64,000 nucleotides of DNA from Paracoccus aerodenitrificans (GTDB lineage Bacteria > Pseudomonadota > Alphaproteobacteria > Rhodobacterales > Rhodobacteraceae). The stretch is taken from positions 558,001-622,000 of the forward strand of contig NZ_CP115784.1 in NCBI RefSeq assembly GCF_027913215.1, in the 5' to 3' direction. Below the pieces are notes generated by a model. It was not told where the DNA came from, searched no databases, and saw only the letters and a program-made list of their open reading frames with translations. A program made the translations under genes and the position numbers. Below are positions 1-8,209 of the stretch, one piece after another. The stretch's first letter is position 1; the number at the start of each line of letters is the position of its first letter.

Positions 1-2
1 AG

Positions 3-473
3 CGCCTTGGAAACTGTTCGGAAGATGGTGTTCTGGGACCGCTTGTCGGCGTGATCGGCAGTGTTCAGGCGCAGATGGCGCTGAGCATTCTTGCGGAGAT
101 GCCGCCATCTCCACTGGGACGGATCGTCAGCTATGACGGTCTGTCGCATCGCTTCGGAGGGTTTGGCTTTGCGGGGGCACCGGAACCCGACCGGCAGCCT
201 GTTTTCATGGATCAAGCCGATATCTCGCGCGACGATTTCGTCGTCGATCTGCGTGCGGCCTCGGAAGGCGAGATTGTCCGGCCATATGCGATCAGGCTGA
301 CGGCAGAGGATTTCGGCGCGGGCGGACCCGTTCCACAGCCCGGGCAGCGCGCGGTTCTGTGCTGCCGTTCGGGCCAACGCGCATGGCACGCCGCCGAGCG
401 TCTGGCGCGGGAATGGCCGGGCGAAATCACATTGGTCGCGCTTGGTGACCAGATCGGAAAGGAGATCAGATGA
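3..473 (+). CDS. thiF: ThiF/MoeB/HesA-family adenylyltransferase with C-terminal rhodanese domain (5' partial)
   Basis: The reading frame is open from base 3, so the gene starts before the window. The first visible residues (GPLVGVIGSVQAQMAL) match the end of the E1-like adenylyltransferase fold of ThiF/MoeB proteins, which adenylate the C-terminus of a sulfur-carrier protein. The rest is a rhodanese-like domain with the loop CRSGQRA, whose cysteine would accept a persulfide. The stop overlaps the ATG of the next gene (ATGA). Being first in a thiamine-precursor operon favours ThiF over MoeB, but that choice is inference. A GTG at 51 could be mistaken for the start, but it lies inside the conserved domain. 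Confidence 0.8.
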   Translation, partial: RLGNCSEDGVLGPLVGVIGSVQAQMALSILAEMPPSPLGRIVSYDGLSHRFGGFGFAGAPEPDRQPVFMDQADISRDDFVVDLRAASEGEIVRPYAIRLTAEDFGAGGPVPQPGQRAVLCCRSGQRAWHAAERLAREWPGEITLVALGDQIGKEIR

Positions 474-1405
474 AGTATTTTCCTCTTGCGCTTGCTCTCT
501 GGGCAGCACCGGCACAGGCCGCCGACCAACTGACATTGATGCTGGACTGGTTCGTAAATCCCGATCACGGCCCGATCATCATCGCGCAGGAGAAGGGCTA
601 TTTCGAGGATCTCGGGCTGGAGGTCGAGATCGTCGCTCCCGCCGATCCGGCAGATCCGCCCAAGATGGCGGCGGCGGGAAAGGCCGATCTGGCGATTTCC
701 TATCAGCCGCAGCTTCACCTTCAGGTGGCCGAAGGGCTGCCGCTGAAGCGCGTCGGTACTCTGGTCGCGACGCCGCTGAACTGTCTGCTGGTGCTGGAAG
801 ACGGGCCGGTCGATGAGATCGCCGATCTGAAGGGGCGGAAGATCGGCTTCTCGGTCGCGGGGGTGGAATCCGCATTGCTGAAGGCGATGATCTCACCTGC
901 GGGGCTGACGCCGGACGATGTTCAGATGGTCGCCGTCAATTGGTCGCTGTCGCCCTCGCTGATGTCCGGGCAGGTGGATGCCGTAATCGGAGGCTTCCGG
1001 AACTTCGAGCTGAACCAGATGGAGCTGGAAGGGGTCGGCGGTCGCTGCTTCTATCCCGAGGAACATGGCGTGCCGTCCTATGATGAGCTGATCTATGTCG
1101 CCAATCCCGATAATATGGACGCCGACAAAGTGACGCGTTTCCTTGAGGCGACGGAACGCGCCGTGCAGTTCATCGTCAATCACCCTCAGGAAAGCTGGGA
1201 GATTTTTTCCGGGACTTCGGCAGAGCTGAAAGATGAGCTGAACGCAAAGGCATGGACCGACACGGTGCCGCGCTTTGCCTTGCGTCCTGCAGCACTCGAC
1301 GAGGGGCGCTATGCCCGGTTCGAAAGCTTTATGCACCGCTCGGGCCTGATCGACGAAATCCGCCCGGTTTCGGATCTTGCCCTCGATCCGGGGCGCACCA
1401 AATGA
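470..1405 (+). CDS. thiY: ThiY-type ABC transporter substrate-binding protein (thiamine pyrimidine precursor)
   Basis: This 311-residue protein of the NMT1/THI5-like family has an N-terminal signal peptide (MKYFPLALALWAAPAQA) and so should be periplasmic. The segment LDWFVNPDHGPIIIAQEKG is the family signature near the N-terminus, and HGVPSYDELIYVAN is typical of ThiY near the C-terminal half. ThiY binds formylaminopyrimidine-type thiamine breakdown products. It is translationally coupled to the upstream gene by an ATGA overlap and to tenA by a 4-base overlap. Together with ThiX and ThiZ it forms a complete importer. Assignment is strong because all four thiX/Y/Z/tenA genes are adjacent. Confidence 0.88.
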   Translation: MKYFPLALALWAAPAQAADQLTLMLDWFVNPDHGPIIIAQEKGYFEDLGLEVEIVAPADPADPPKMAAAGKADLAISYQPQLHLQVAEGLPLKRVGTLVATPLNCLLVLEDGPVDEIADLKGRKIGFSVAGVESALLKAMISPAGLTPDDVQMVAVNWSLSPSLMSGQVDAVIGGFRNFELNQMELEGVGGRCFYPEEHGVPSYDELIYVANPDNMDADKVTRFLEATERAVQFIVNHPQESWEIFSGTSAELKDELNAKAWTDTVPRFALRPAALDEGRYARFESFMHRSGLIDEIRPVSDLALDPGRTK

Positions 1406-2073
1406 GCTATGGTGATTGTTTCGGGCTCTGGCGTCAGGCGGCGGGGCAGGATTGGCATGATTATACGCATCATGGCTTTGTCGAGGCGCTGCGCGATGGC
1501 TCGCTTCCGCGTGAATCGTTTCTGCATTATCTGAAGCAGGATTATCTGTTCCTTGTCCATTTCGCCCGCGCATGGGCGCTGGCAGTGACCAAAGCCGGCA
1601 CAATCGGCGAAATGCGGGCCTGCGCGGCAACCTGCTCGGCGCTGATCGACGGTGAGATGCAGTTGCATGTCAAAAGCTGCGCGGCTGAGGGCGTGGATGA
1701 AGCCAGCCTTGCTGCCACGACCGAGAGGGTCGAGAATATCGCCTATACGCGCTATGTGCTGGATGCGGGCCATTCAGGCGATTTCCTTGAGCTTCTGGCG
1801 GCGCTTGCCCCCTGTGTTCTCGGCTATGGCGAGATCGGCACAAGGCTGATGGAAAATGCCGAAAACACACCTTATCGCGACTGGATCGAGACCTATGGCG
1901 GGCCGGATTACCAGAAGAGTTGCGCCAGAGCCGGTGCGCTGATCGACGACGCGGTTCGCCGCCGTCTGGGGGACACACCGGAAAACAGCCCGGGCTGGCA
2001 GGTTCTGTGTGATCGCTTCACCACCGCGACACGTCTGGAGGTCGGATTTTGGCAGATGGCAGCCACGCCCTGA
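1402..2073 (+). CDS. tenA: TenA aminopyrimidine aminohydrolase / thiaminase II
   Basis: This 223-residue protein of the TenA/THI-4 heme-oxygenase-like fold hydrolyses aminopyrimidines, or thiamine itself, to give HMP. The catalytic cysteine is about residue 138, in the motif APCVLGYGEIG, which places it in the Cys-containing TenA_C class. The N-terminal HGFVEALRDGSL and YLKQDYLFL segments are also conserved family elements. The ATG at 1402 overlaps the thiY stop, and the open frame upstream of it lies inside thiY and is not used. It converts the product imported by ThiXYZ into a usable precursor. Confidence 0.92.
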   Translation: MSYGDCFGLWRQAAGQDWHDYTHHGFVEALRDGSLPRESFLHYLKQDYLFLVHFARAWALAVTKAGTIGEMRACAATCSALIDGEMQLHVKSCAAEGVDEASLAATTERVENIAYTRYVLDAGHSGDFLELLAALAPCVLGYGEIGTRLMENAENTPYRDWIETYGGPDYQKSCARAGALIDDAVRRRLGDTPENSPGWQVLCDRFTTATRLEVGFWQMAATP

Positions 2074-2795
2074 CCGTCCCGCCCGGTCTTCGCTTCGATG
2101 GATTGGTCCGATCCGATAGCGGTCTCGTGCTGGGACCACTGCGGCTGGCGGTTCCAGGCGGGCAGTGGACATGCCTTCTGGGACCGTCGGGCATCGGCAA
2201 ATCCACCTTGCTGCACTGCTTCGCGGATGTGGCCGAAGGCGTGATGCTGGACGGGCAGGCAGTGGCGGATGACGGGTATCCGCTGAAGGGCCGCATCGCG
2301 ATGATGGCGCAGTCGGCCGGGTTGCTGCCCTGGCTGGATGTCACGCGCAACGTGATGCTTGGTGCCGCGATGCGGGGCGAGAAGCCCGACACGAAACATG
2401 CGCTTCACCTGCTGGAAAGAGTCGGTTTGGCGGGGCTTGGTGGACGCAAGCCGCATGCTTTGTCCGGCGGTCAGCGTCAGCGCGTGGCACTGGCGCGGAC
2501 GCTGTATGAAGATCGCCCGCTGGTGCTGCTGGATGAACCTTTCTCGGCGCTCGACGTGGCCAACCGGGCGCGGATGCAGGATCTCGCGGCTTCTGAGCTG
2601 TCGGGCCGCACGGTGCTGCATGTCACCCATGACCCCGGCGAGGCCGCGCGGCTGGCGGATCATATCGTCGTGCTGACGCCTTGCGGCGTACAAGAGATCC
2701 GCCCTTGCGGGACGCCTCCGCCACGACCGGCGGACAGCACAGAGACACTGAGCATTGCGGCCGAGCTGACAGGGATATTGCTGAAATGCAGCTGA
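2049..2795 (+). CDS. thiZ: ABC transporter ATPase for thiamine precursor (ThiZ)
   Basis: This 248-residue ABC ATPase has Walker A GPSGIGKST at residues 45-53, the signature LSGGQRQRVALART near residue 138, and Walker B LVLLDEP followed by the D-loop SALD. It energises the ThiX permease. The start overlaps the end of tenA by 25 bases and its stop overlaps the thiX start, so the four genes are tightly coupled. The assignment as ThiZ rather than a nitrate/taurine-type ATPase (same subfamily) rests on the neighbouring thiY, tenA and thiX. Confidence 0.88.
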   Translation: MADGSHALTVPPGLRFDGLVRSDSGLVLGPLRLAVPGGQWTCLLGPSGIGKSTLLHCFADVAEGVMLDGQAVADDGYPLKGRIAMMAQSAGLLPWLDVTRNVMLGAAMRGEKPDTKHALHLLERVGLAGLGGRKPHALSGGQRQRVALARTLYEDRPLVLLDEPFSALDVANRARMQDLAASELSGRTVLHVTHDPGEAARLADHIVVLTPCGVQEIRPCGTPPPRPADSTETLSIAAELTGILLKCS

Positions 2796-3532
2796 TTTCG
2801 TTGCGCAGCATCTTGCCGCTTCTGCTGGGTCTTGGCCTGTGGCAGGTCGCGGTCATCGCGCTGAACATGCCGTCTTTCATTCTGCCGGGTCCGGTGGCCG
2901 TCGCGGAAGAGCTTTGGCAGAGCCGTGCGCTTCTGGCATATCACACAGCCATCACAGTTTCTGAAATTGCGCTCGGGCTGATGCTGGGGACCGCCCTCGG
3001 CTGGCTGTCTGCGATTTTCCTTGCGCTTTCACCGGCAGCCGCGCGTTCTGTGCGTCCGCTTCTGGTCTTTAGTCAGGCAATCCCGGTCTTTGCCCTCGCG
3101 CCGATCTTCACGCTGTGGTTCGGCTATGGCCTGGGCTCGAAGATCGCGGTGGCGCTGCTGATCATCTATTTCCCCGTGACCTCGGCGTTTTTCGATGCGT
3201 TGATCACGACGCCGCCTGCATGGATCGCTCAGGCCCGGATCATGGGCGCTTCAGAGATCCAGATCATGAGGCGGGTTCGCATCCCCGCTGCGCTGCCCGG
3301 ATTGCTGACCGGGCTGAGGCTGGCCGCGGTCTATGCGCCAATCGGGGTCATTATCGGCGAGTGGGTCGGCGCGTCGCAGGGCCTCGGCTATCTGATGCTG
3401 CTGGCGAATGGCCGCGCGAAAATCGACCTGATGTTCGCAGCGGTGATTGTCATCGCGACGCTGACCATAACGCTTCATCTGGTGGTGGATGCTATTGCCG
3501 ACCGCTTGATCATGAGGGGGCGCGGTAAATAG
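2786..3532 (+). CDS. thiX: ABC transporter permease for thiamine precursor (ThiX)
   Basis: This 248-residue inner-membrane permease has about six hydrophobic segments beginning with ILPLLLGLGLWQVAVIAL. The EAA-type cytoplasmic loop lies around QARIMGASEIQIMRRVRIPAALPG, a stretch that contacts the ATPase. The ATG at 2786 overlaps the thiZ stop, and the open frame extends further upstream but only inside thiZ. It closes the salvage operon. No terminator with a clear U-run follows directly; see the folded region upstream of purQ. Confidence 0.88.
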   Translation: MQLISLRSILPLLLGLGLWQVAVIALNMPSFILPGPVAVAEELWQSRALLAYHTAITVSEIALGLMLGTALGWLSAIFLALSPAAARSVRPLLVFSQAIPVFALAPIFTLWFGYGLGSKIAVALLIIYFPVTSAFFDALITTPPAWIAQARIMGASEIQIMRRVRIPAALPGLLTGLRLAAVYAPIGVIIGEWVGASQGLGYLMLLANGRAKIDLMFAAVIVIATLTITLHLVVDAIADRLIMRGRGK

Positions 3533-3824
3533 TGGTTTGTGAACAAACGATGCCGATATTTTTCGGAATGGGCCGCGAATTCAAAACTACTGAATGAAAC
3601 CAGCGGGCTAATCCGAATATCTGTATTTTTTGCCCAAAATATTATATCATGGTTTGATTGGATCTGGCGCCGATCCAGTTTTCAGGGCGCTCTGGTGGTC
3701 CTGGGGTCCAGGGAATCTGCCGGGGCGCCCAACTCTGTCTGGATGTTCGACCTCGGTGCTTTTCAATGTCGGCGTTATCCGTTATCGGCTTCTCCGAACC
3801 TTACCGCGACACGGAGCACGTTCC
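3533..3824 (+). other. Intergenic region with a two-stem foldback before purQ
   Basis: No gene is supported in these 292 bases; in particular there is no purS. The first part (about 3590-3655) is AT-rich and could hold a promoter, but I see no convincing -35/-10 pair. From 3685 to 3730 the sequence folds: GGGCGC (3685-3690) pairs with GCGCCC (3725-3730), and inside it CCTGG (3700-3704) pairs with CCAGG (3708-3712). This may be a terminator for the thi operon or a purQ leader structure. No U-run follows. Confidence 0.45.
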
Positions 3825-4493
3825 ATGAAAGCCGCTGTCATCACTTTCCCCGGATCGAACTGCGACCGTGATCTGCAGGTTGCGCTGAGCCGTGCCGAGG
3901 CTGATGTCACGCAGGTCTGGCACAAGGATGCGTCGCTGCCGGATGGCGTCGATCTGGTTGCGATACCGGGTGGGTTTTCCTTTGGGGATTACCTGCGTTG
4001 CGGAGCGATTGCGGCGCAGTCTCCGGTTGCGAGGGCCATTCGCGAGCATGCCGGGCGGGGAGGTTATGTTCTTGGCGTCTGTAACGGCTTTCAGGTCCTG
4101 ACAGAGCTTGGATTGTTGCCGGGGACGCTGATGAGAAATTCCGGGCTGAATTTCATCTGTCGGCCCGTGACCCTGCGGGTTATGACGACAGACAGCGATT
4201 TCACTTCGGCATATCAGCCGGATCAACTTCTGACGGTTCCGGTCGCGCATCATGACGGGAATTATCAGATCGACCCCGAGGGTCTGGCCGCGCTGAAGCA
4301 GCAGGACCGGATCGCCTTCCGTTACGCTCCGGGGATCAATGGCTCGGTGGCGGATATTGCCGGGGTTCTTTCTGAAAACCGCCGGGTTCTGGGGATGATG
4401 CCGCATCCTGAACGTGCCGTTGATCGCGATCACGGCGGCACTGACGGAAAGGCGATGTTTGCGTCTCTGGTCGGGGCGCTTGTGGCCTCCTGA
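3825..4493 (+). CDS. purQ: Phosphoribosylformylglycinamidine synthase subunit PurQ (glutaminase)
   Basis: This 222-residue class I glutamine amidotransferase supplies ammonia to PurL for FGAM formation in purine synthesis. Visible landmarks are the start [15 protein letters not shown], the oxyanion stretch [15 protein letters not shown], the nucleophile Cys86 in GVCNGFQVL, and His194/Glu196 in PHPER. The ATG at 3825 has GGAG eight bases upstream. The open frame extends to 3630, but those residues do not resemble PurS or PurQ. PurS, often the immediate upstream gene, is not here, so the partner subunit must be encoded elsewhere. Confidence 0.95.
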   Translation: MKAAVITFPGSNCDRDLQVALSRAEADVTQVWHKDASLPDGVDLVAIPGGFSFGDYLRCGAIAAQSPVARAIREHAGRGGYVLGVCNGFQVLTELGLLPGTLMRNSGLNFICRPVTLRVMTTDSDFTSAYQPDQLLTVPVAHHDGNYQIDPEGLAALKQQDRIAFRYAPGINGSVADIAGVLSENRRVLGMMPHPERAVDRDHGGTDGKAMFASLVGALVAS

Positions 4494-4564
4494 CGGAGTC
4501 GCTTGGCAGAAGGCGCTGTCGGGAATAGATTGTCTGGAATGACCATCGCAGCGGAACCCGCCAA

Positions 4565-6361
4565 TTGATCGCGACCCCGCCCGAAGATGATCGCCCCGCA
4601 GGAGGAGGCGATGAGTCTGCCGCGAACCCTTGGGAGCTTCGCGGAGCCCTTCTTCTGTTGCTGTGTCTTGCCGGTCTGCTTCTGTGGGCCACCAATGGCT
4701 GGTTGACCGAGCGGTTTTCCGAAACCGCGCGGAACCGGGCCGAACTTCGCGGTGCGCTGTATAGTGGGCAGTTGAAATCCGAACTTCAGCGCAATTCGGT
4801 CGTCCCGATGATGCTGGCGCGGGACCCGGCGCTGATCACCTCGCTCGCATCGGGGGATTTCGCATTTACCTCGGCCCGGCTGATTACCGCGCAGAAGGAA
4901 ATCGGGGTGGCCTCTATCCGTTTGCTGGATGCTTCGGGTCGCACGGTTGCGGCGACCGACCGGCAGATATTGGGGACGAATTACGTATCGGCACCCTATT
5001 TCGTCGAGGCGATGCGGGCGCGGGAAACGGTGTTTACCGTCTCGGAAGGGGAAAGCGGCAGCTATGAATTCGTGTATTCACGGGCAATTGCCGATAGTTC
5101 CGGGACTCTGGGCGTTGTGGTGGTCAGTACGGATCTGACGCAGCTTGAGCAAAGTTGGGCCGGGATCACCGATGCGGTTGCGGTGACGGATTCGACCGGG
5201 CTGGTGATCCTGTCAACCGAGGCGCGATGGCGCGGCCTGCCGCTGGACGAAGCACTTTCCGTCCGGCCCGTTCCCAATGCGATTGAGCGGGCGTTTCAGG
5301 TCAGTGCGGATTGGAGCAATGCCGATGCGGATGCCTATGTGAAGGGCCGCGCGGTGATGCAGACCGAAACCAATATTGCGTTTCGCGGCTGGCGGATGTT
5401 CAATTTCACCACATATGAATCGATCCGTGAGCGGGTCAACGCCGCACTTGCGCTTGAGGCGATGGTGATGGCGGTGCTGGCGGCGGTGATGTTCTATGTC
5501 CTGTCGCGGCGGGCTCAGAGGCGAACCGTGGCCTATATGCGGGAATCCGCGGATCTCCGCGCCCTGAACTCAAGGCTGACCCGGGAAATCGCCGAGCGGG
5601 AGCGGGTGCAGCGTGAATTGCGCGTGGCCGAGCAGACAGTTCAGCAATCTTCGAAACTGGCCGCTTTGGGTGAGATGTCGGCGGGGGTCAGCCATGAGCT
5701 TAACCAGCCGCTTGCCGCGATGAAGACCTATATCGCCGGTGCGCGTCTTTTGCTGGACAGGGGACGCTCGGAAGAGGCGTTGTCGTCATTTCAGCGTATC
5801 GACGATCTGGTCGATCGCATGGGGGCGATTACGCGGCAGCTTAAATCCTATGCCAGAAAGGGGGGTGAGGCGTTTGAGCCGGTCGATCTGCGAAATGCCC
5901 TGTCCAATGCCCTGACCATGATGGAGCCGCAGCTTCGTGCACGTCCGGTTCGCATCATGCGCAGCCTGCCGCGACGTCCGGTGATGGTCTATTGCGACCG
6001 GATCCGGGTCGAGCAGGTTCTGATAAACCTCTTGCGGAATGCGCTCGATGCGACCAAGTCGGTACGCGATGCCCGGATCGACATCGCGATTGAGGCCACC
6101 GCTCAAGCCGTTGTGACTGTGCGCGACAACGGTCCCGGGGTAAGCGATCTGGATAAATTGTTCGAACCGTTCTTCACAACCAAAAAACCCGGAGAGGGAA
6201 CGGGTCTGGGTCTGGCAATCTCTTCGGGTATCGTCGCCGATTTCGGCGGAAGGCTGACTGCGCATAATTCCGAGGACGGGTCGGGCGCCGTATTTGAAAT
6301 GGCGCTGCCGCTTTATGACCCTGACGGCGGGCGCGATGAACGGCCTCTGGCCGCAGAATGA
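4565..6361 (+). CDS. dctB: C4-dicarboxylate sensor histidine kinase DctB
   Basis: This 598-residue inner-membrane sensor kinase has TM1 near residues 25-40 (GALLLLLCLAGLLLW), a periplasmic dCache-like sensor of about 260 residues, and TM2 near residues 300-320. A coiled coil follows, then a HisKA domain with phospho-acceptor His377 in VSHELNQPLAAM. The HATPase domain has NLLRNALDA, VRDNGPGV and GTGLGLAIS. In the Dct system it senses C4-dicarboxylates and phosphorylates DctD, which controls a TRAP or DctA transporter. The start is a TTG at 4565, since I find no better in-frame ATG nearby. It lies 17 bases upstream of dctD. Confidence 0.88.
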   Translation: MIATPPEDDRPAGGGDESAANPWELRGALLLLLCLAGLLLWATNGWLTERFSETARNRAELRGALYSGQLKSELQRNSVVPMMLARDPALITSLASGDFAFTSARLITAQKEIGVASIRLLDASGRTVAATDRQILGTNYVSAPYFVEAMRARETVFTVSEGESGSYEFVYSRAIADSSGTLGVVVVSTDLTQLEQSWAGITDAVAVTDSTGLVILSTEARWRGLPLDEALSVRPVPNAIERAFQVSADWSNADADAYVKGRAVMQTETNIAFRGWRMFNFTTYESIRERVNAALALEAMVMAVLAAVMFYVLSRRAQRRTVAYMRESADLRALNSRLTREIAERERVQRELRVAEQTVQQSSKLAALGEMSAGVSHELNQPLAAMKTYIAGARLLLDRGRSEEALSSFQRIDDLVDRMGAITRQLKSYARKGGEAFEPVDLRNALSNALTMMEPQLRARPVRIMRSLPRRPVMVYCDRIRVEQVLINLLRNALDATKSVRDARIDIAIEATAQAVVTVRDNGPGVSDLDKLFEPFFTTKKPGEGTGLGLAISSGIVADFGGRLTAHNSEDGSGAVFEMALPLYDPDGGRDERPLAAE

Positions 6362-6378
6362 GTTAGGAAAGGCAGATT

Positions 6379-7707
6379 ATGAGTAAGACGCTGAGTATCG
6401 CGATTGTTGACGATGAGCCGGATATGCGTGAATCCATCAGCCAGTGGCTGGTGCTATCGGGATTTAACACCGTGACCTTTCCATCCGCCGAGGATGCGCT
6501 GAAGGAGATCGGTCAAGACTGGCCGGGCGTTGTCATCACCGATATCCGGATGCCCGGTATGGACGGGATGGCCTTTCTCAAACGGCTGATGAGCATCGAT
6601 TCGGCGCTGCCTGTCATCATGATTACCGGCCACGGCGATGTGCCGATGGCGGTCGATGCGATGCGGATGGGCGCGATGGACTTCATGGAGAAGCCCTTCA
6701 AGCCCGACCGAATGACCGAACTGGCGAAAAAAGCCACGCAGATGCGTCGTCTTACGCTGGATAACCGGGCGCTGCGGCGCGATCTGTCCGAAGGGCAGCA
6801 GGTCATGTCCAAGCTGGTCGGCCAGTCCGCCGCGATGGACCGGCTTCGCGAGGATATTCTGGATCTGGGGCAGGCGGACGGTCATGTGCTGATCGACGGC
6901 GAAACGGGGACGGGCAAGACGCTGGTTGCGCATGCGCTGCATGCGGTCGGGCCTCGGGCGTCGAAGAAATTCGTGCCGGTTGCCTGTGCCGCCTTCGATG
7001 CCGAAGCACTGACGACGCGTCTCTTTGGCCCGCTTGAGGACGGGATCCCTGCCATTGAAGAAGCGCGTGGCGGCACGCTGTGCCTTGAGGATGTCGAGGC
7101 GCTGCCCGACCCGCTTCAGGCGCGTCTTCTGGGGTTCATATCAGATCAGGGCTCTCCGGCAGAGACGCGGATCATCGCCATCTCGAATGCCCGTGGCGGC
7201 GGCCATCGGCCCGAGGATTCGCTGCGGCCCGACCTGTTCTATCGTCTCTCGGCGCTGCAGATCACGGTTCCGCCGCTGCGAGCGCGGGGAGAGGACATCC
7301 TGGCCCTGTTCACGCGCATGACCGAACAATTCGCGGATGAATATGGCTGCGAACCGCCTCAGGTGAATGCGCAGGAGGCTGCGCAGTTATTGCAGGCTCC
7401 GTGGCCGGGCAATGTGCGCCAGCTTATCAATGTCGCCGAACGCGCGGTGCTGCAGAATCGTCGCGGCTCGGGCTCGATCACCTCGCTTTTGATGACAGAG
7501 GGCGATGATGAGCAGGGGCAGGCCACCACGACCGAGGGTAAACCGCTGAAGGAATATGTCGAAAGCTTCGAGAAGATGCTGATCGACAACACCATGCGCC
7601 GCCACAAGGGCAGTATCGCAGCGGTCATGGACGAGCTTTGTCTGCCCCGGCGGACACTGAATGAGAAAATGGCGAAATACGGACTGTCGCGCAGCGATTA
7701 CCTCTGA
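6379..7707 (+). CDS. dctD: C4-dicarboxylate response regulator DctD, NtrC family, without GAFTGA loop
   Basis: This 442-residue regulator has a receiver domain with phospho-acceptor Asp55 (VVITDIRMPG), an AAA+ domain with Walker A GETGTGKT at 174-181, and a C-terminal Fis-type helix-turn-helix ending RRTLNEKMAKYGLS. The GAFTGA loop, expected after LFG near residue 217, is absent: the sequence runs LFGPLEDGIPAIEEARGGT. Walker B reads GGTLCLEDVE instead of the usual LFLDE order. Proteins without GAFTGA generally cannot remodel sigma-54 polymerase, so this regulator may work through sigma-70, as described for Rhodobacter NtrC. It forms an operon with dctB. Confidence 0.9.
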   Translation: MSKTLSIAIVDDEPDMRESISQWLVLSGFNTVTFPSAEDALKEIGQDWPGVVITDIRMPGMDGMAFLKRLMSIDSALPVIMITGHGDVPMAVDAMRMGAMDFMEKPFKPDRMTELAKKATQMRRLTLDNRALRRDLSEGQQVMSKLVGQSAAMDRLREDILDLGQADGHVLIDGETGTGKTLVAHALHAVGPRASKKFVPVACAAFDAEALTTRLFGPLEDGIPAIEEARGGTLCLEDVEALPDPLQARLLGFISDQGSPAETRIIAISNARGGGHRPEDSLRPDLFYRLSALQITVPPLRARGEDILALFTRMTEQFADEYGCEPPQVNAQEAAQLLQAPWPGNVRQLINVAERAVLQNRRGSGSITSLLMTEGDDEQGQATTTEGKPLKEYVESFEKMLIDNTMRRHKGSIAAVMDELCLPRRTLNEKMAKYGLSRSDYL

Positions 7708-7729
7708 TCGCTGACTTTGTCGTGAATGA

Positions 7730-7746
7730 CCCCGGCTCTGCCGGGG
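7730..7746 (+). terminator. Hairpin after dctD
   Basis: CCCCGGC (7730-7736) pairs perfectly with GCCGGGG (7740-7746) over a 3-base loop, 22 bases past the dctD stop. No T-run follows, so it could be a weak or Rho-assisted terminator, or an RNA-stabilising hairpin. Confidence 0.55.
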
Positions 7747-7846
7747 TGTCGCGATTTGCTGCTGTGCCTGCTGTGTCAGGCGATGATTTGGGCTGTTGAC
7801 GCAATGACGCCACGCCGCCGATCGCGGGCGAAAGTCTGATTTCCCA

Positions 7847-7875
7847 TTGAACTTTCTTGCCCGACGCCATTATGT
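7847..7875 (+). promoter_or_regulatory. Putative promoter of rne
   Basis: TTGAAC (7847-7852) and TTATGT (7870-7875) are separated by 17 bases, a plausible sigma-70 promoter. It would give a leader of about 330 bases before rne. Long leaders that bind RNase E and autoregulate it are known in E. coli; that this applies here is inference. No conserved gene is visible between 7708 and 8209. Confidence 0.35.
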
Positions 7876-8209
7876 TCGGACCATGCGCGACGTCTCAGCT
7901 GTAAGTTGTTTCCGCGCCAACAGTTTCGCAGCGGAAGCCGGCCCATGACAGATGCGGTCTCTTCACGCCAAGAAAACGGTCCCGAAACGCTTGCGCCAGG
8001 GGCTGATAATCGTTGCCCCGCGGCTGTGGTCCGGGGCCAAGAGGTAACAGACGCGATGCAACGCGCAGAAAACAGTTCGGCAGAATGGATGCGGGTCCGA
8101 GGACCCGCAATCACTGCCGACGCCGCGCCCGCGTCCCCATCATGCCGCAACCCCTCTTTGTCTCTGGCGATATGCCGGGGCGGGTCGGGGTTGGGTGAAA
8201 GTAGCTCAA

